Below, one piece after another: positions 19,769 to 31,658 of a stretch of DNA of 64,000 nucleotides (positions are counted from its first letter, which is position 1; each line of letters opens with the position of its first letter). The translations under genes were made by a program, and so were the position numbers. The notes under the pieces are model-generated. The model saw only the letters and a program-made list of their open reading frames with translations. It searched no databases and was not told the origin of the DNA. Where the stretch lies: the NCBI RefSeq assembly GCF_000210295.1, contig NC_026740.1:2160449-2224448 (forward strand). Reading direction: 5' to 3'. The stretch is from Trypanosoma brucei gambiense DAL972 (lineage: Eukaryota > Euglenozoa > Kinetoplastea > Trypanosomatida > Trypanosomatidae).

Positions 19769-21574
19769 TCAGTCCTGAGCTGCAAGAAGGAAGCGCCTCC
19801 ACAGCTCATCGTCGTTGGGCCCGTCACCGGGTTCGGTAGAAATCGATGAGGGCTCGTGCAGATCCTTCTTACGTAACCCCTTCTTCTTTGTGGGCTCCTG
19901 TCGCAACGCAAAGGTAGCAACTGTTGTATTAGGGTCTGGGGGTTTCCCGCTAAACTTGGGTTCAACTCGTTTCGTCGCATCGCCTTGCACTCCTTCTGCA
20001 GGCCGTTCCTCCTCATCCTCACTGCAGTATGGCTCATCTTTGTGATCCATCACACCATCAACTATGTTGAATGAACTGTAATGTTCAATTACCTTCATAT
20101 GCTTTGCCTCAGACAACCCCATTGTGTCGCGATAGTGCTTGTTTGATTCAAATGGGGGTGCACTAAACCATGGGATGCGTCCACGTTGCCAGTCGTATAG
20201 AACCATGCGTGCTGCTGCCTCTGTATCCGGCTCTCCTCCCGTTACGAGTTTGCCACGAAGTTTCGCCAACTTCTCAAGAAAGTCGTTTACGTCCCGCCAA
20301 CTCGAAATGCCGTACGTCGCAGCAATGTCTTTCGGTTTCACGATGTCGAGGACTGTATTCACCACATCTGTTTTATCAGCGTTCCCCAGGCGCTCCACTC
20401 GAACTACACCCTTAAGTACAGCTTGCACATCGTTGTTTGTCTCGCGGTCGTAAACCACCCCTGGGCAATCAATCAAAAAGATATTCCTTGTTAGCGCAAC
20501 GTACTGCCATACCTTTGTTTCCCCCGGAATTGGCGCAACCTTGCATACAAACTTGCGCCGCAGTGTATTGATCAATGAACTCTTCCCAACGTTCGGGTAC
20601 CCGATAATACCCACAGATATTGGTGTTTTAGTGCGACTGCTCCCCCGGTGGGTGACATTCTGCAGCTTTGAAAACTGCCGTAGAAGCGATATCACACTTC
20701 CTTTCCCAAAGGGATGGTTTACACTCGCGTGGAAAGCGACCGTAGGATAGTCCTTACTCAGAACCTGAAGCCATCGGGCAGTGGCCCACAAAGGAATGAG
20801 GTCGCATTTGTTCAAAATGAAGACGAAGTGCTTATATTTCTTTTCTTTTCGCATGTAATCCTCGAGGTACGCACTGCGCGTTCCCAAAGGGTCGCGGGCA
20901 TCCAAGACGTACAGCACGACGTCTGAGCTGTCAATGACCTTATAAAGTTCGTTCCAAATACGGTTTGATTGTCCCTTGCGCAAGAGACCTTGGTTCTTTG
21001 AACGATCGAGGCGCTCAGTCTCTGATTTTTTCACGAGATCACGATCCGTCCCTTTCTTGTGAGTAAGATACTCAGTGTTTTTCGACTCTGCTTTCCTCGC
21101 AAAATCTTCCATATCAACAGTGTCTAACCGAATTCGCTTTCGATTAGATTTGTCACCGAAGGTCTTTTCCCACTCCATTAGCTGCCTGACACTGCCTTCC
21201 TCCTTTTCGGTCATTGTGAGAAGACTGAGGGGAAGCTTCGATTGCTTAATGACAACACTGTACGGGTCTCTGTATTTAGCACCCATTTCTGTCCTAAACT
21301 TTTGCAGTGCCTCCTGCCCAATAACTCTTGTGTTGCCAAACCAGCGGCGATCAGGTGCAACACGCACCATCTGCTGTTCAACACGATCCGACGCCTTTAA
21401 AACGCTCCCCTTCACAATGTGACCCTTTTCATCACGAACAATCTTGGAAGTGTACATTTTCAATCGCTTGATCGTCCGCTGGTCTCGCAAACTTGTTTTC
21501 GTGGGGTCCACACGGCGGTTAACATTCGTAGGTGCGAGGAGGCCTTTCCCGGCCTTTTTACCAGGCTTCCCCAT
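19769..21574 (-). CDS. NOG2: Nucleolar GTP-binding protein 2 (NOG2/NGP1), circularly permuted GTPase
   Basis: 601 residues from ATG 21574. It is a ribosome-biogenesis GTPase that acts on pre-60S particles in the nucleolus and nucleoplasm. The N-terminal NGP1 domain (residues 30-160) is conserved in pattern. GTPase motifs appear in the permuted order G4-G5-G1-G2-G3 typical of the YlqF/YawG family: NKCD at 255-258, a G5-like HAS at 282-284, GYPNVGKSS at 325-333, PGETK at 350-354 and DCPG at 369-372. The C-terminal tail is acidic then lysine-rich (PTKKKGLRKKDLHEP), as expected for a nucleolar protein. Length is close to that of other protist homologues. Upstream genes lie on the same strand. Confidence 0.93.
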   Translation of the reverse strand: MGKPGKKAGKGLLAPTNVNRRVDPTKTSLRDQRTIKRLKMYTSKIVRDEKGHIVKGSVLKASDRVEQQMVRVAPDRRWFGNTRVIGQEALQKFRTEMGAKYRDPYSVVIKQSKLPLSLLTMTEKEEGSVRQLMEWEKTFGDKSNRKRIRLDTVDMEDFARKAESKNTEYLTHKKGTDRDLVKKSETERLDRSKNQGLLRKGQSNRIWNELYKVIDSSDVVLYVLDARDPLGTRSAYLEDYMRKEKKYKHFVFILNKCDLIPLWATARWLQVLSKDYPTVAFHASVNHPFGKGSVISLLRQFSKLQNVTHRGSSRTKTPISVGIIGYPNVGKSSLINTLRRKFVCKVAPIPGETKVWQYVALTRNIFLIDCPGVVYDRETNNDVQAVLKGVVRVERLGNADKTDVVNTVLDIVKPKDIAATYGISSWRDVNDFLEKLAKLRGKLVTGGEPDTEAAARMVLYDWQRGRIPWFSAPPFESNKHYRDTMGLSEAKHMKVIEHYSSFNIVDGVMDHKDEPYCSEDEEERPAEGVQGDATKRVEPKFSGKPPDPNTTVATFALRQEPTKKKGLRKKDLHEPSSISTEPGDGPNDDELWRRFLLAAQD

Positions 21575-21873
21575 TATCTACTCTACCCTCTCTGACAACT
21601 CTTTTAAAAGAAGAAATGGGTGAGGGGACTTATTAGACACATCAACCAAACGCCTTTGTATCACTCCGCTGAGGGACAATGCAGTATATTTGTCGTGCGC
21701 TGCCGAACAACGCAGCACGAAGGCTCATGCACTTTCCCCACGTATTATTGCACCGTCTGTTTAAAATTGGGGGATGATAAAATGAAAAAGAACACAGAGC
21801 TATTAAAGGTGTGGAGTGAAGGACCCAGTTTACTTTTCTTTTTTGCTTTCTCATCTCCCCTTTCCTTGTTCAT

Positions 21874-22452
21874 TTACCTCCTCACCGTTGGTTTGATAGC
21901 TTGGTCAAGCCACGTATATCGACATGCAGCTTCATCAAGATCACTTGGACCGATTTCTACGAAATCTTCGAGTCCCATTATCTTGTGCACAAGTTCTGTA
22001 TCTTCCTCATTGCGAAGTTTGCAACTCAGACAAACACAAAGGAAATCGTGAAACCCCTTCATCTCATACTTTTCCGCCGCATTTATCGTTTGCAGATAAT
22101 GCATGATGTTCAAGTCATTCATAAGGCGGGTAGTGAAAAATTCTCTCTCCCAGTCGTCCTTCAAAACATGCTGCACGTTACGATATATGCAGGGCCTAAC
22201 TGTGCTGCTCACTGCAACCCCATCCATGCCGTACTTAAGTGTCCACTGGGCAAGGCTCTCGAGAACCGCTTCCGGATAATCAAATTCAATATCTTCCTCT
22301 TCGCTTGATCTCTCAATAAATTTTAGCCGGTTAAGGTGATCCTTTGATACCTCCGCGTACTTTCCGTCGCTACAGTGCACAACCGCGTAAAGGGACCTGT
22401 CAACATTTGCGGTGTTGTAAACGACACGGATGCCGTGTGTAGAAAAAACCAT
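21874..22452 (-). CDS. Skp1-like protein (POZ/dimerisation fold)
   Basis: 192 residues from ATG 22452. The order of elements fits Skp1: an N-terminal BTB/POZ-like half with the PEAVLESLAQWTLKYG helix (residues about 59-74) where Skp1 has its IQWC helix, then DWEREFFT (about 98-105), matching the Skp1 W-D-x-E-F motif, followed by the I-x-A-A-x-Y-x-x-x-K-G-x-x-D-x-x-C segment (about 117-140). The C-terminus has an E-D-F-V-E-I-G-P-S-D-L-D-E-A run comparable to the acidic end of Skp1. Skp1 bridges cullin and F-box proteins in SCF ubiquitin ligases. Inserts make this a divergent member, and it may be a paralogue rather than the main Skp1. A family-level call only. Confidence 0.6.
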   Translation of the reverse strand: MVFSTHGIRVVYNTANVDRSLYAVVHCSDGKYAEVSKDHLNRLKFIERSSEEEDIEFDYPEAVLESLAQWTLKYGMDGVAVSSTVRPCIYRNVQHVLKDDWEREFFTTRLMNDLNIMHYLQTINAAEKYEMKGFHDFLCVCLSCKLRNEEDTELVHKIMGLEDFVEIGPSDLDEAACRYTWLDQAIKPTVRR

Positions 22453-25400
22453 AACTTGATTTCGCCGCGGTGATATATATTTATATGTGTTAGTGGCTCA
22501 GTATCTTAGACAGAAATGTGAACAAACAAGCGACAAGAATGGGAGTACGCTAAAGTAGATGTGTGTGTGTGTGTGGGAGGAGGTTTCGTCGTGGCCATAT
22601 AAGATGATAGTCCACGAAGAGCAATAATAATAATGACAACAATAGCACACCAGCAACTTTAATGAATAAAAAAATATTGATATTATCACACGGAGCCCTC
22701 TTCCAGAATACTAAATTAACACAGCTCACCGCCACGAAAGCAACATAATTAGTTTTCAATAATATTTCAAAAAAAAAGTAAAAAAGAACGACAAAGGACG
22801 GTAAAATAATTGCAGTCGTGTCCAATTCGATAAACTCAGTAAAACGGACGCTGGAAACCGTCAGTCATCGGGGAAAGGTTCATTCTTACGTTCAAATTCG
22901 CACATGCGTCGTGATAAATACCGACGGCGAAACACAAACAATGGCCCAACAAGCAGGAAAACAGCTCCCAACGCATAAGGGGGCACATACACATATTACC
23001 ACAAGGTGGCGACGGCATGAACTGACCAAGTTTTACCCCTGCTAAAAAAATCAACTTCTTACACGAGCGGCTGCCACAATAAAGAAGGAGAGCGGCCAAC
23101 GAACTCATCCGCTCCACAAACAAACTAGATCAGAGACCATCATAATAATGCCAGTAAAGAAAGCAATGCAACAAACCCCACGGCAATGACGGAAAGGAAA
23201 GTATAAACTGTCGGGCATTAAAAAAAAAAAAAGAGGATGGAACGCAGTGGAACCTGCGCCGTAACAACGGGACACGTCCATAATCAAAGCAATGCAAACA
23301 ATAAACAAAGGGATAAACGTGTAGACGGAAATAAAATTAGTTCCACTTAGCAGATTTGGGGCATTACCATTGCACTCACTGATCTCACCGATCTTTCCAC
23401 ATGAAGCATAAGCCTCACCCCAAACCCACCCGACACCATGACAAAACGTAAGCGAATCAACCTCTTTGTGTGGTTTGGAGGCAAGCGCGGTGTGCTAAGT
23501 AACAAAGCCTGGGTGCGAACATCTTTCTACCCATCTCCCCACTAAACGACAGGGAAGTCTGTAGAGAGGTTAACACACAAAAAGGTCTGCTGCTTGCAGA
23601 TGCACATCTGTGGAGAACACAGTTGCATGTGTCGTTTGTCCATAGATAGCTAAGGTACGGCTACAGTAACATAAAAACGATATGGTGCAAAGTGTTCCTC
23701 TGCACTGCATACATCCCCTGCCTTTCCATGGATTCAACAGAAGCTTCCCCCGGGGTGCGGCAAGTCTCAGGTTGTGTCCACCCCGTGTGCGTATCAGGCG
23801 TGCGTCTGCTTCCGTTGAAGCATTACGCATCTTGCACGCACCATCGACCGCCTGGCAGCGATCGGCTACAGCCCCGTAAAGTCTTCCATAGCTTCTTGAC
23901 TGGGCTGCTCCGGCTACCCTGTCAGCAGCCCGTCGCCGACGTGCCTGCTTTTAGCCCACTTTACATCACAACCGGAGGACGCCCTTTACCCGTTGCGGGA
24001 CCCTTCAGGTGCTTCGGGTTGCTGTGCACAGCCGAGGCCCGCGCGAAGAATTATTTCCCGCGAGCTGTGTACTTATGCCGTCGCTTCCCGCATTTGCTTC
24101 TTTCTCCTGTTCTACTCCGGGGCATTACCCGCGGACACCGCTTGGGTGCCATAGCTGGGTCCTGTCTTCACGCAGCACCGTCACCAAACCGGCGGCGTAA
24201 CTGCACTGTCAACGTTCGCACACATTTAACGTATTCTTTATATTCTATCTAGCTCCATCCCGCCCCACGTGGAGTCGCGGAGCCACTTTCTCATTTAGAC
24301 CCCCCCCCCCCCCACACACACACCTAAACTCACTTCATGCTGAACTGAGTCTCCGAGTCGCCCAACCAACCTTTCCCACTCTTCCCTTTAGGAATAACTG
24401 GCCACACAGCCGGACTTTTGCATGCATATCTGTCCTCACCGACCGCGGCATCGGGGGCGTCTGTCAGTCCGGGTCCCCTCACAAACCTGCATCTCCGTGG
24501 GCTCAGCTTCCGATCGGTCGCGGCGCCCCAGACAACAGGGTCCGTGATGCGGAAGCCGCAACACGAACTCCCATCACTTCCATTAAGGAACGCAAGCTAA
24601 GTGACTTTGGTGAAAGAGGCTTTCCCGCTCCAGACGTCGGTGAAGCCTTTCGAGTTAACGTGGCGTCCGGCTCCGTTATCCCTTTGAGGGTGAGGCCAGG
24701 CGTCGGCATGCATCCTGGTTTGTGAGGGCTGGGGAGGGCGAGAGGCCGTCGGGGAACGTGCGGGTGGCAAAGCCGTTGGTTCTCCAATGCGAAAAAGGGT
24801 CGTCCGTTTGGGTCCCTGAACACACTGGGCCGCCCCCACTGGTATCCGCTGTGCGATGCCGATATTGAGCCGGTGTGTCAAACGAATCCCTACTTGTGTT
24901 TTACGTGGGTCACAAGGGAACTTTGGTGTGTGTGCGTGTGGTTCTCCCAGCCGAAAAGAATCGCGTTAGCGGGGCGTCCCCATGCGAAGAAATGCAGTAT
25001 CCACGTCTCCCCGGAGACACGTCCGCACAGACGAAACGGAGCACAAAATAATACAAGGATGCCGGCAGATTGGGGAACCGCGGTGTTTCGAGAAAAAAAT
25101 GCACCTTCGAGGGATCACAGAAGCGTGCAGAACAGCAAAAGTTTTTCTCTGGGGAATGAAAGAGCAGCAACCAAACTAACATTCGGAGAGGAACGGAGAG
25201 CCGCGCTTGCGTCCACATCTTATTGGAGACAACCTGCAAGACCACTCGCTGAAAGGAAGCGTGCGATAAACAACCTAAGGATATGCAAAAAGGTAATCGA
25301 ATGCCAATGCGACAGGGGCGGGGACTTGAACACCCCGCAGATCACGCGGAGCACGGTTTTGGAATAGGGTTTGCAGGGTATGAGGGATAAACGTTACGGG

Positions 25401-27653
25401 CGATTGGAGGAATAGTGGTCACTTATAGGGCGAGGGATTCACAACGCGAGTGAAGCAATTCCCCCAGCTGTTGGAGGGGCTAGAACAAGTGGGTGGGAAG
25501 ACAGTTTAAACACTAAACCCCTTGAAGAGCTGGAGAAGAATATACAGAAGGCACTGGCCGAGGCGCAGAGTAGAACACGATACATATTCCGATAGTACGA
25601 TAACTTGTGCGCTCATATTCAGGGAAACACCCAACACACTAGGAATAAGCACCAGGAGATGGTTGCAGTGAAATTAGGTATAGATGATCAAGCGATCCTG
25701 GTAGCAAAGGCGTCTCTGAACATCCTCCAAATCCCCCGCTGCACGACAGAATGTACGGGACAAAGTGCCGTCGCTAAGCATATGCAGCGCGAGAAAGAAC
25801 AGAAAATGAAAAACAAGACAGCGCATCACTCTGGGGATAGAGCGCTAGAAATCTTCATGGAATTTGTTGGAATTGTTAATTCCTGAAAGCACCGCGTAAA
25901 GAACATGATGCAGGGAACGCTTTGGAAGGCGAATTGCCATCTCACAGACACCCAACTCGTTTCCTATGCAAATTTTTCGGGCCAAAGTATTTAGGGCAAA
26001 GAAAAAAAAAGGAAACGCCGCATCCTCTTCCCGACGAATGCACGAATCCAGAGAGGGAGTGGGAGTCAAACGCCTCTGTTTTGCCAAGTCTATTCCTCCT
26101 TCACCTCACGATATGCCTGCGTATGGGGCGCGGCAGTGTCGCTGCAATGGATTGGCAGGTGCCGAACGCAACCTTGCGTCTTGGCCCCCGGGTGCCATCT
26201 GCAGGACGGTAAAGGCACCGCTTCCACAGACCTTGGCTGCTGCCGCGTGTGGTTGCTATGAGCGCTGTTCCGGCAATTGCCCTCTTCAGGTGGAAAGGGC
26301 GCCAGCCTGCAGATTTCCTCTATACGGAATGAAAGACGCCAGCGACACTTACACGAGAACGACCTTGTCGGTGGAGCTCACGATTCCCGAAGGTTTTACC
26401 AGGTGTTTTCCTTTCAACCTGCCGCTACCTCAGTTGCGGGTGTTTCCAACGTCGGCAGACGCGCCTTTGTGAAAGACACGGGCTAGAAACCAGTGAAAAG
26501 TTATGGGGTTGGGAGAAAGAGCCAGTGAATGGTTGACGGAAGTTCCACGGATGTATTCCGGCTCAATCGCATTCCCCACAGTTACGACATTGAGGCGCCA
26601 GCGGGTCAAGCGGGTACCGGGAGAAAATGGCAGCAGAGAGGTCATCGAGACCGCACACCCGAGTAGGCACCCACCTGCAGTTCTTAAAGTACACCACAAG
26701 GCTTTCATGTACGCGCAGCAGGGGCAGCGGCGAAAGGGGAAATCTGCCACAGCCGTCGCCATGGAATCAGCGTCACATACTTCGCAAACTAATGAGGGAA
26801 CCCGCCAATGCACGGACAAAAAGCATGACTTCCGTTTACAGCGGGAAATGCAAGCAGCCGCTGCTCGCAACGCCCCTTCAGATTACTACGGAGGAGGGCT
26901 TTAAGAACAGAAGAAGGGGGAAAAAACAGGTTTGGGGATGCGAGTGACACCAATGAAAGGTGTTAACGTGTCTAGAAACCGCGGTGCTTCAAAAATCGGT
27001 CGTTGTTTGAATGTAGTGCAAAGCGATATAAGGCAATGGTAGATCTAGCGACAGCCAAAAAACAGCGGCAGTTGCAAATTAATAAAACCCTGATATGGAG
27101 GTTCCGTTTTGGATGTAAGGAAGAATTACTGAAATTAAATGTACTCATAACCAGATTTATACAAAAAAAATATGAAGAGGTAGGTTAAATGGTAACACCA
27201 ACGAAAAAGGAAAAAATACCAAACAATGCACTACAAAGTGAGAAAAACATCGTTTACGCTTGCCGTACAGACGGCAATTTCACGGCCCTTAAGAATAAAA
27301 AAAAACCTAACACACTGGGGTTAACATCTGAGAAAAGCATCACGCCGCATACACCTGACAGAAGGTTGTTTACTTTGCGCGATAGCAAGCAAGAACCTAC
27401 TAAATCGTATGGGTGAAGGGGTGTGTTGAAATCCAACTCCCCCCCCCCAGCTACATTCAGCAAGCGACGTAGCTGCAACAAGTAAAGATGCATGTCTTGT
27501 GCCGAACCAATTGGGATGTATACTGCCAATGGGCTTAAGGAAACTCTTCACATTAAAAGTAAAATACCTACGAAACATACCATACATCTTTCACAACATC
27601 CCATGGCCTTAGAAGCCACGATCTATCTGTGATTAACTTCTTTTGATCCTAAT
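22453..27653. other. 5.2-kb gap without a recognised gene, including a GC-rich block
   Basis: Between the Skp1-like gene and the adenylate cyclase. 22.45-23.6 kb is AT-rich with a (GT)7 run at 22561-22574. 23.68-26.95 kb is clearly more GC-rich, with overlapping open frames on both strands (the longest is 186 codons at 23692-24252 plus) but no domain I recognise; a C14 tract sits at 24300-24313. 27.0-27.65 kb is AT-rich again, with C10 at 27439-27448. The GC-rich block could be a decayed mobile element or old gene, but nothing in it proves this. Confidence 0.5.
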
Positions 27654-30600
27654 CTAAAAATCACCCAGCTCCCCCACGTGATTGGAAATGATAAGCACCG
27701 ACCCACTTGACAGGGTGCTCGATGAGTGCTCGCTCTCGACGACAGCGTGGTAATCCACAACGTGCCCAACCTTCATTGCAATGCGACGCACAACCTCCTC
27801 ACAGTAGCTGTCGTCCCACGCGGATGCACTTTTCTTGGGCAACGGCACCCGCCAACGTTCGCAGAAAGGCATCAAAGTTCCTTGGCGTTGCGCTTGTGTG
27901 AAGACGCCCATCAGTGACTGCAAAGAAACCGCAATCGCCTGCGCAGTCTCACTTAACTCGGCGAGTGTTGAGCTGTAATCACTCGTGGAGGCTGCCGTGC
28001 CCTCTCCAAAGATATCAAGCACATCCAGCACCCGGTCCAGGCGCAGCTCGGCGAATGAGCGACCGGGCACGGCATTCAGCTGGTACACTTCCACAGGCTC
28101 TGACACACCACGTAGCGGCACACCACCTAACGGCGTCACGTCAAATTGGCTCCGTTCTTCAGTACTCAGTGAATGGTACGTCTCACATGTCATCAGCACC
28201 TGACCACCGTTTCCAACACTCTCTGTCCTTGCTGCCGTGTTCGCCGTCTGCCCATAGTAGTCGTAGCCCTTCGTTACTTCATCGTAGCGGATGTCGCACA
28301 GCCCGGTGTGGATTCCAACACGTACACGCAACCCATTCCACAGTTGCCGATAAACCTCAGGGTCCAGGCGCGCAGTTGGCGGCTTGTACTTTCCATCACC
28401 CTCCTCCGCGTGCCGCTCCTCAAACTCACGGTAAAATTCGTCGAACACTGTCGTGCCCCACTCATGGCGCAGGAAACGCAGCTGTAGTTCCTGTGCGAGT
28501 TGGACGGCGGCGAATGGACTTTTACACGCAATCATAAAAGAGTCTCCAACGGTTTTCACTTCGTAGCAGTCATAATTCTCGATAAGTGAGCGAACCATGC
28601 TGTGATGTGTCGCAACGGCATCGGGCATCAACTCAGGTTGTGTTGCCCACTGTGCAGTGCTGCTCTCAATGTCAGTAAAGATTAATGTCACGGGGTCTGC
28701 CAATTCTTTTGGGGCGTTGTCGTTATCACGCTTGTTGCGCATAATGCAGCAAAGAAAAACGGTAAGGCCTACTGCCAGTATCAGCACAAGCAAACCGGCA
28801 CCAACCACACCAGCAAGTTGTGCGGGGGTGAGGGCATTGCCGTTAGGGACGGTGTACACCATCGAAGGTGACATCGGATCTTGCAGCACTGGTTCATCCG
28901 ACCGTAGCGCTCGTGCCATTGACCACACACTAATATCCGTTGCACCGAAGTTTGACAAACTCTCTTCTGCAGTGGCCACACCCTCAGCGTCTTTGTAAGC
29001 GCCATATTGCATATCGTCGACAGTAATGAAGGTTTCGTTGAAAAAGAGGCCGGACAACAGGTCAGACGTCGCTAAGTCCATGCGCTGAAGGTTTCTCTGC
29101 ATCAGTCTACCCGTGGCGAAACCCAGCAGCGACAGTGGCGTCCACTTTTCCACCTCAGGTACCGCCTCGTGGAACCGTCGCACAGTCTCCGATGTCGTGT
29201 CGACATCTGCCCAGTGAGGCAAGCTCGTTGCGAACAAAAGGTGCTTGGCGCCGTCGCTATTGTTGAAGACTTGCACAAACTCATTGTACAGCAGTGCAAT
29301 GTCAGAGAACTGGACAAGTACGCGCGCCTTGGTGTGGATACGTAGGTGCTCTTCAATTACCACAATGTCATCAACAGCGAGTCCAATGATAAAAGTGATA
29401 CCACTTTTCGGAAGATGCTCTCCAACAGAGTCCCCTGGAGTCAATACAACGGTAGAGCTGAGGTTCAAGCCAAATGTGAGCAGTGTTTTCTTCAACACAT
29501 TTTTGACCGTCGGCGCCTGCTCACACCTGATAATGCAACTGACAGCACCAACATGAATGTTGGAGAGGTAATTGACAAGCACGTATAGTTGCTGCTCCAG
29601 TGTCGGGGACAGGTGGATCACATTCCTGCTGAAACTGTTCAGATGAGGGGTTGGTGTTATAGGGTCAATGAATGTCAAGTCCCTCAGTCCCAGTGTTGCT
29701 TCCGTCACGACACCAAATATAGCACTCACCGCACGATTCTGCCGCTGTGCATCGACATCCCCAGGAGCATTCTGCATATCTGTGACAATCTTCTGAAGGA
29801 AAAATCTGTTCATATCACCAACTCTTCCAGTTGAGGCTACCGCAGATGCACCCTTGTTAAACTGATCGGCTGCCCTTTCCAGCTCCGGGTAGTCCTCAAC
29901 GCTAACGAGCACGCCACTGAGCGGCGGCTGCAGGATTGCGGGGTCACTATTACACTCCAGCGGGGATTGCACAGTGTAGCCACCAAGAACTGGCCGTAGT
30001 CGGTAATCGTCAGCGACCTCCTTCATGTACACCTTCCTCCCACCATGGTTGCAGTGACAGATAGCCCCACTCCCGACAGCCCTCTCGCTGCACTCACCAC
30101 CGTAGTCTCCGATCACGACGTCATCAATCACGTAACGGCGTTGCTCGTACAGCGACTCAAGGAAGGCTGTGCGGTTGTTCATCCAGCCATGACTACGCAG
30201 CGCCCGCGCCAATACCTCTCCAGCAATCCAGCCATTAACCATCAGCTCCCCATCCGCGTCATTCTTTAGAAAGTGATCTGCATCATTGAAGCCACTCCAC
30301 TCCTTGTATTCAGTCAAATAGTTCCTCATTTCAGTTTGAAAGCGCTTGATCGCTGCGAAGAAGCCGTCTACAGCAAGCGGGTTAGTGCCTGTCTGAATGA
30401 CACGACGGGGAACAAACGGAGCATTCGCTTCTTCTAATGCCTCCTTCCATACTGATGCGATTGACTTCTGCATTAGTGAGGGAGCTAGGAGGAACGCATC
30501 CGCGGTACGCGGGTCAGCCACAAGCTTCTTGATAAACTTCTCGGTTTCTTCTTTCATGGTGGTGAGGAGAATGACAGCCTGTGGACGGTTCGCCGCGAAT

Positions 30601-31271
30601 TCTTTCCATGCCGCCTCAAACTCCGCCGCTGAAATGCCCTGGTCGCCTTCATGGCTCTGAACAGTGAATGCACAACACGGTTCATATCCCAAGCGTGACA
30701 AAAAAAAAACAGCCTTCTCATATGTCGCACTACCCCCCATCGAACCCTCAAGATACATAAAGCCCAACCGGAGGACACGCAGGTAATTCACAGCATAGCG
30801 GATGAGGGCTATGAGTTCACCAGTCAGCTCCGGTCGAAGGAAATAAAGATTGGGGCGGTATGCCTCAAAACCAGCGGCGCCAGTCATAGGGGCGAAGCCG
30901 ACAAGAGTGTGTTCCTCCAGCGTATCATACGAAGAAGAAGTGCTTTCCTCGCCCATGGGACCCAGTACAACCAGAAGGTTATTGTCATCTTCCAGGCCTC
31001 TTAAGTATTCCTTCAAGTACTCGTGTGCGGGGGTGTTGTAGGATGGGGGCCGTACCACCGAAACATCGACACCAGGGGCCATCACCCAACCTCGCGCGGC
31101 CAGGGATGCGTTAAAACCGGCATTGACAGCGTTAATATACTCCACAGGCCAGTTTTTACTGTACAACAGGGACAGAACCGTCACGGTTACTTGTACACCC
31201 CCGGCTTCCCTCGTCGGCGGCGATGCGGCACATGCTGACAGTAAAAACAACAGCAAGGCTGGTGCTTTCAT
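27654..31271 (-). CDS. GRESAG4: Receptor-type adenylate cyclase, GRESAG4/ESAG4 family
   Basis: 1205 residues from ATG 31271. It makes cAMP from ATP at the plasma or flagellar membrane; family members act in host-parasite interaction and social motility. Layout: signal peptide (residues 1-16, ALLLFLLSACAAS); a large extracellular periplasmic-binding-protein-like region to about 820 with scattered Cys and N-glycosylation sites; one transmembrane helix at about 822-844 (VVGAGLLVLILAVGLTVFL); and a class III cyclase domain at about 858-1060. Metal-binding aspartates are in LIFTDIESS (about 867) and VGDSFM (about 909). YDYYGQTANTAARTESVG (about 1000-1018) is the hallmark region. A cytoplasmic tail follows. 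The gene is intact. It lies on the opposite strand to a second cyclase at the right edge, across the strand switch. Confidence 0.96.
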   Translation of the reverse strand: MKAPALLLFLLSACAASPPTREAGGVQVTVTVLSLLYSKNWPVEYINAVNAGFNASLAARGWVMAPGVDVSVVRPPSYNTPAHEYLKEYLRGLEDDNNLLVVLGPMGEESTSSSYDTLEEHTLVGFAPMTGAAGFEAYRPNLYFLRPELTGELIALIRYAVNYLRVLRLGFMYLEGSMGGSATYEKAVFFLSRLGYEPCCAFTVQSHEGDQGISAAEFEAAWKEFAANRPQAVILLTTMKEETEKFIKKLVADPRTADAFLLAPSLMQKSIASVWKEALEEANAPFVPRRVIQTGTNPLAVDGFFAAIKRFQTEMRNYLTEYKEWSGFNDADHFLKNDADGELMVNGWIAGEVLARALRSHGWMNNRTAFLESLYEQRRYVIDDVVIGDYGGECSERAVGSGAICHCNHGGRKVYMKEVADDYRLRPVLGGYTVQSPLECNSDPAILQPPLSGVLVSVEDYPELERAADQFNKGASAVASTGRVGDMNRFFLQKIVTDMQNAPGDVDAQRQNRAVSAIFGVVTEATLGLRDLTFIDPITPTPHLNSFSRNVIHLSPTLEQQLYVLVNYLSNIHVGAVSCIIRCEQAPTVKNVLKKTLLTFGLNLSSTVVLTPGDSVGEHLPKSGITFIIGLAVDDIVVIEEHLRIHTKARVLVQFSDIALLYNEFVQVFNNSDGAKHLLFATSLPHWADVDTTSETVRRFHEAVPEVEKWTPLSLLGFATGRLMQRNLQRMDLATSDLLSGLFFNETFITVDDMQYGAYKDAEGVATAEESLSNFGATDISVWSMARALRSDEPVLQDPMSPSMVYTVPNGNALTPAQLAGVVGAGLLVLILAVGLTVFLCCIMRNKRDNDNAPKELADPVTLIFTDIESSTAQWATQPELMPDAVATHHSMVRSLIENYDCYEVKTVGDSFMIACKSPFAAVQLAQELQLRFLRHEWGTTVFDEFYREFEERHAEEGDGKYKPPTARLDPEVYRQLWNGLRVRVGIHTGLCDIRYDEVTKGYDYYGQTANTAARTESVGNGGQVLMTCETYHSLSTEERSQFDVTPLGGVPLRGVSEPVEVYQLNAVPGRSFAELRLDRVLDVLDIFGEGTAASTSDYSSTLAELSETAQAIAVSLQSLMGVFTQAQRQGTLMPFCERWRVPLPKKSASAWDDSYCEEVVRRIAMKVGHVVDYHAVVESEHSSSTLSSGSVLIISNHVGELGDF

Positions 31272-31332
31272 GGCGGAAGGATTTATCCAGTTGCAGTCAC
31301 CAGGGAACTGTTTCCCGGATCAGGAGACTTTG

Positions 31333-31360
31333 ATATATATATATATATATGTGTGTGTGT
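31333..31360. repeat. Compound (AT)9(GT)5 microsatellite
   Basis: Directly visible, lying about 60-90 bp upstream of the cyclase ATG on its sense strand, so it may fall in the leader or splice-acceptor region of that gene. Confidence 0.9.
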
Positions 31361-31658
31361 CGTTGCAGTGTCTTGTAGCGGTAACCCCGTCAACGCGCGG
31401 TGGCAGCTAAAGGGGGTTGTATAGCTCGAAACTGTTATGGCCTAAAAGACAGAGAGGAAAACAAACTGTTAATAGTAATTTATGCCAGGGGGTAGTGAGA
31501 GTCATGCAACGCGACAGGGCTTTCTGGACTGCAATAGCTGTGCTCAAACATGTGGGGCCCGTCGCGACGAAGGGTGTACACGTATAGAAAACTGTACAGA
31601 AGCAAAGAAATACTAAACATCCCCAGCATCATTTCAGGTCGGGCCCCGAGGGAGAGGG

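Noticed and set aside
23692..24252. 186-codon plus-strand frame in the GC-rich block
   Set aside because: Runs against the local minus-strand transcription, overlaps frames on both strands, and has no domain; composition alone explains its length.
25300..25370. tRNA-like segment on the minus strand with GTTCAAGTC
   Set aside because: The T-arm stem has two mismatches, and no D-arm, anticodon arm or matching acceptor stem could be found.
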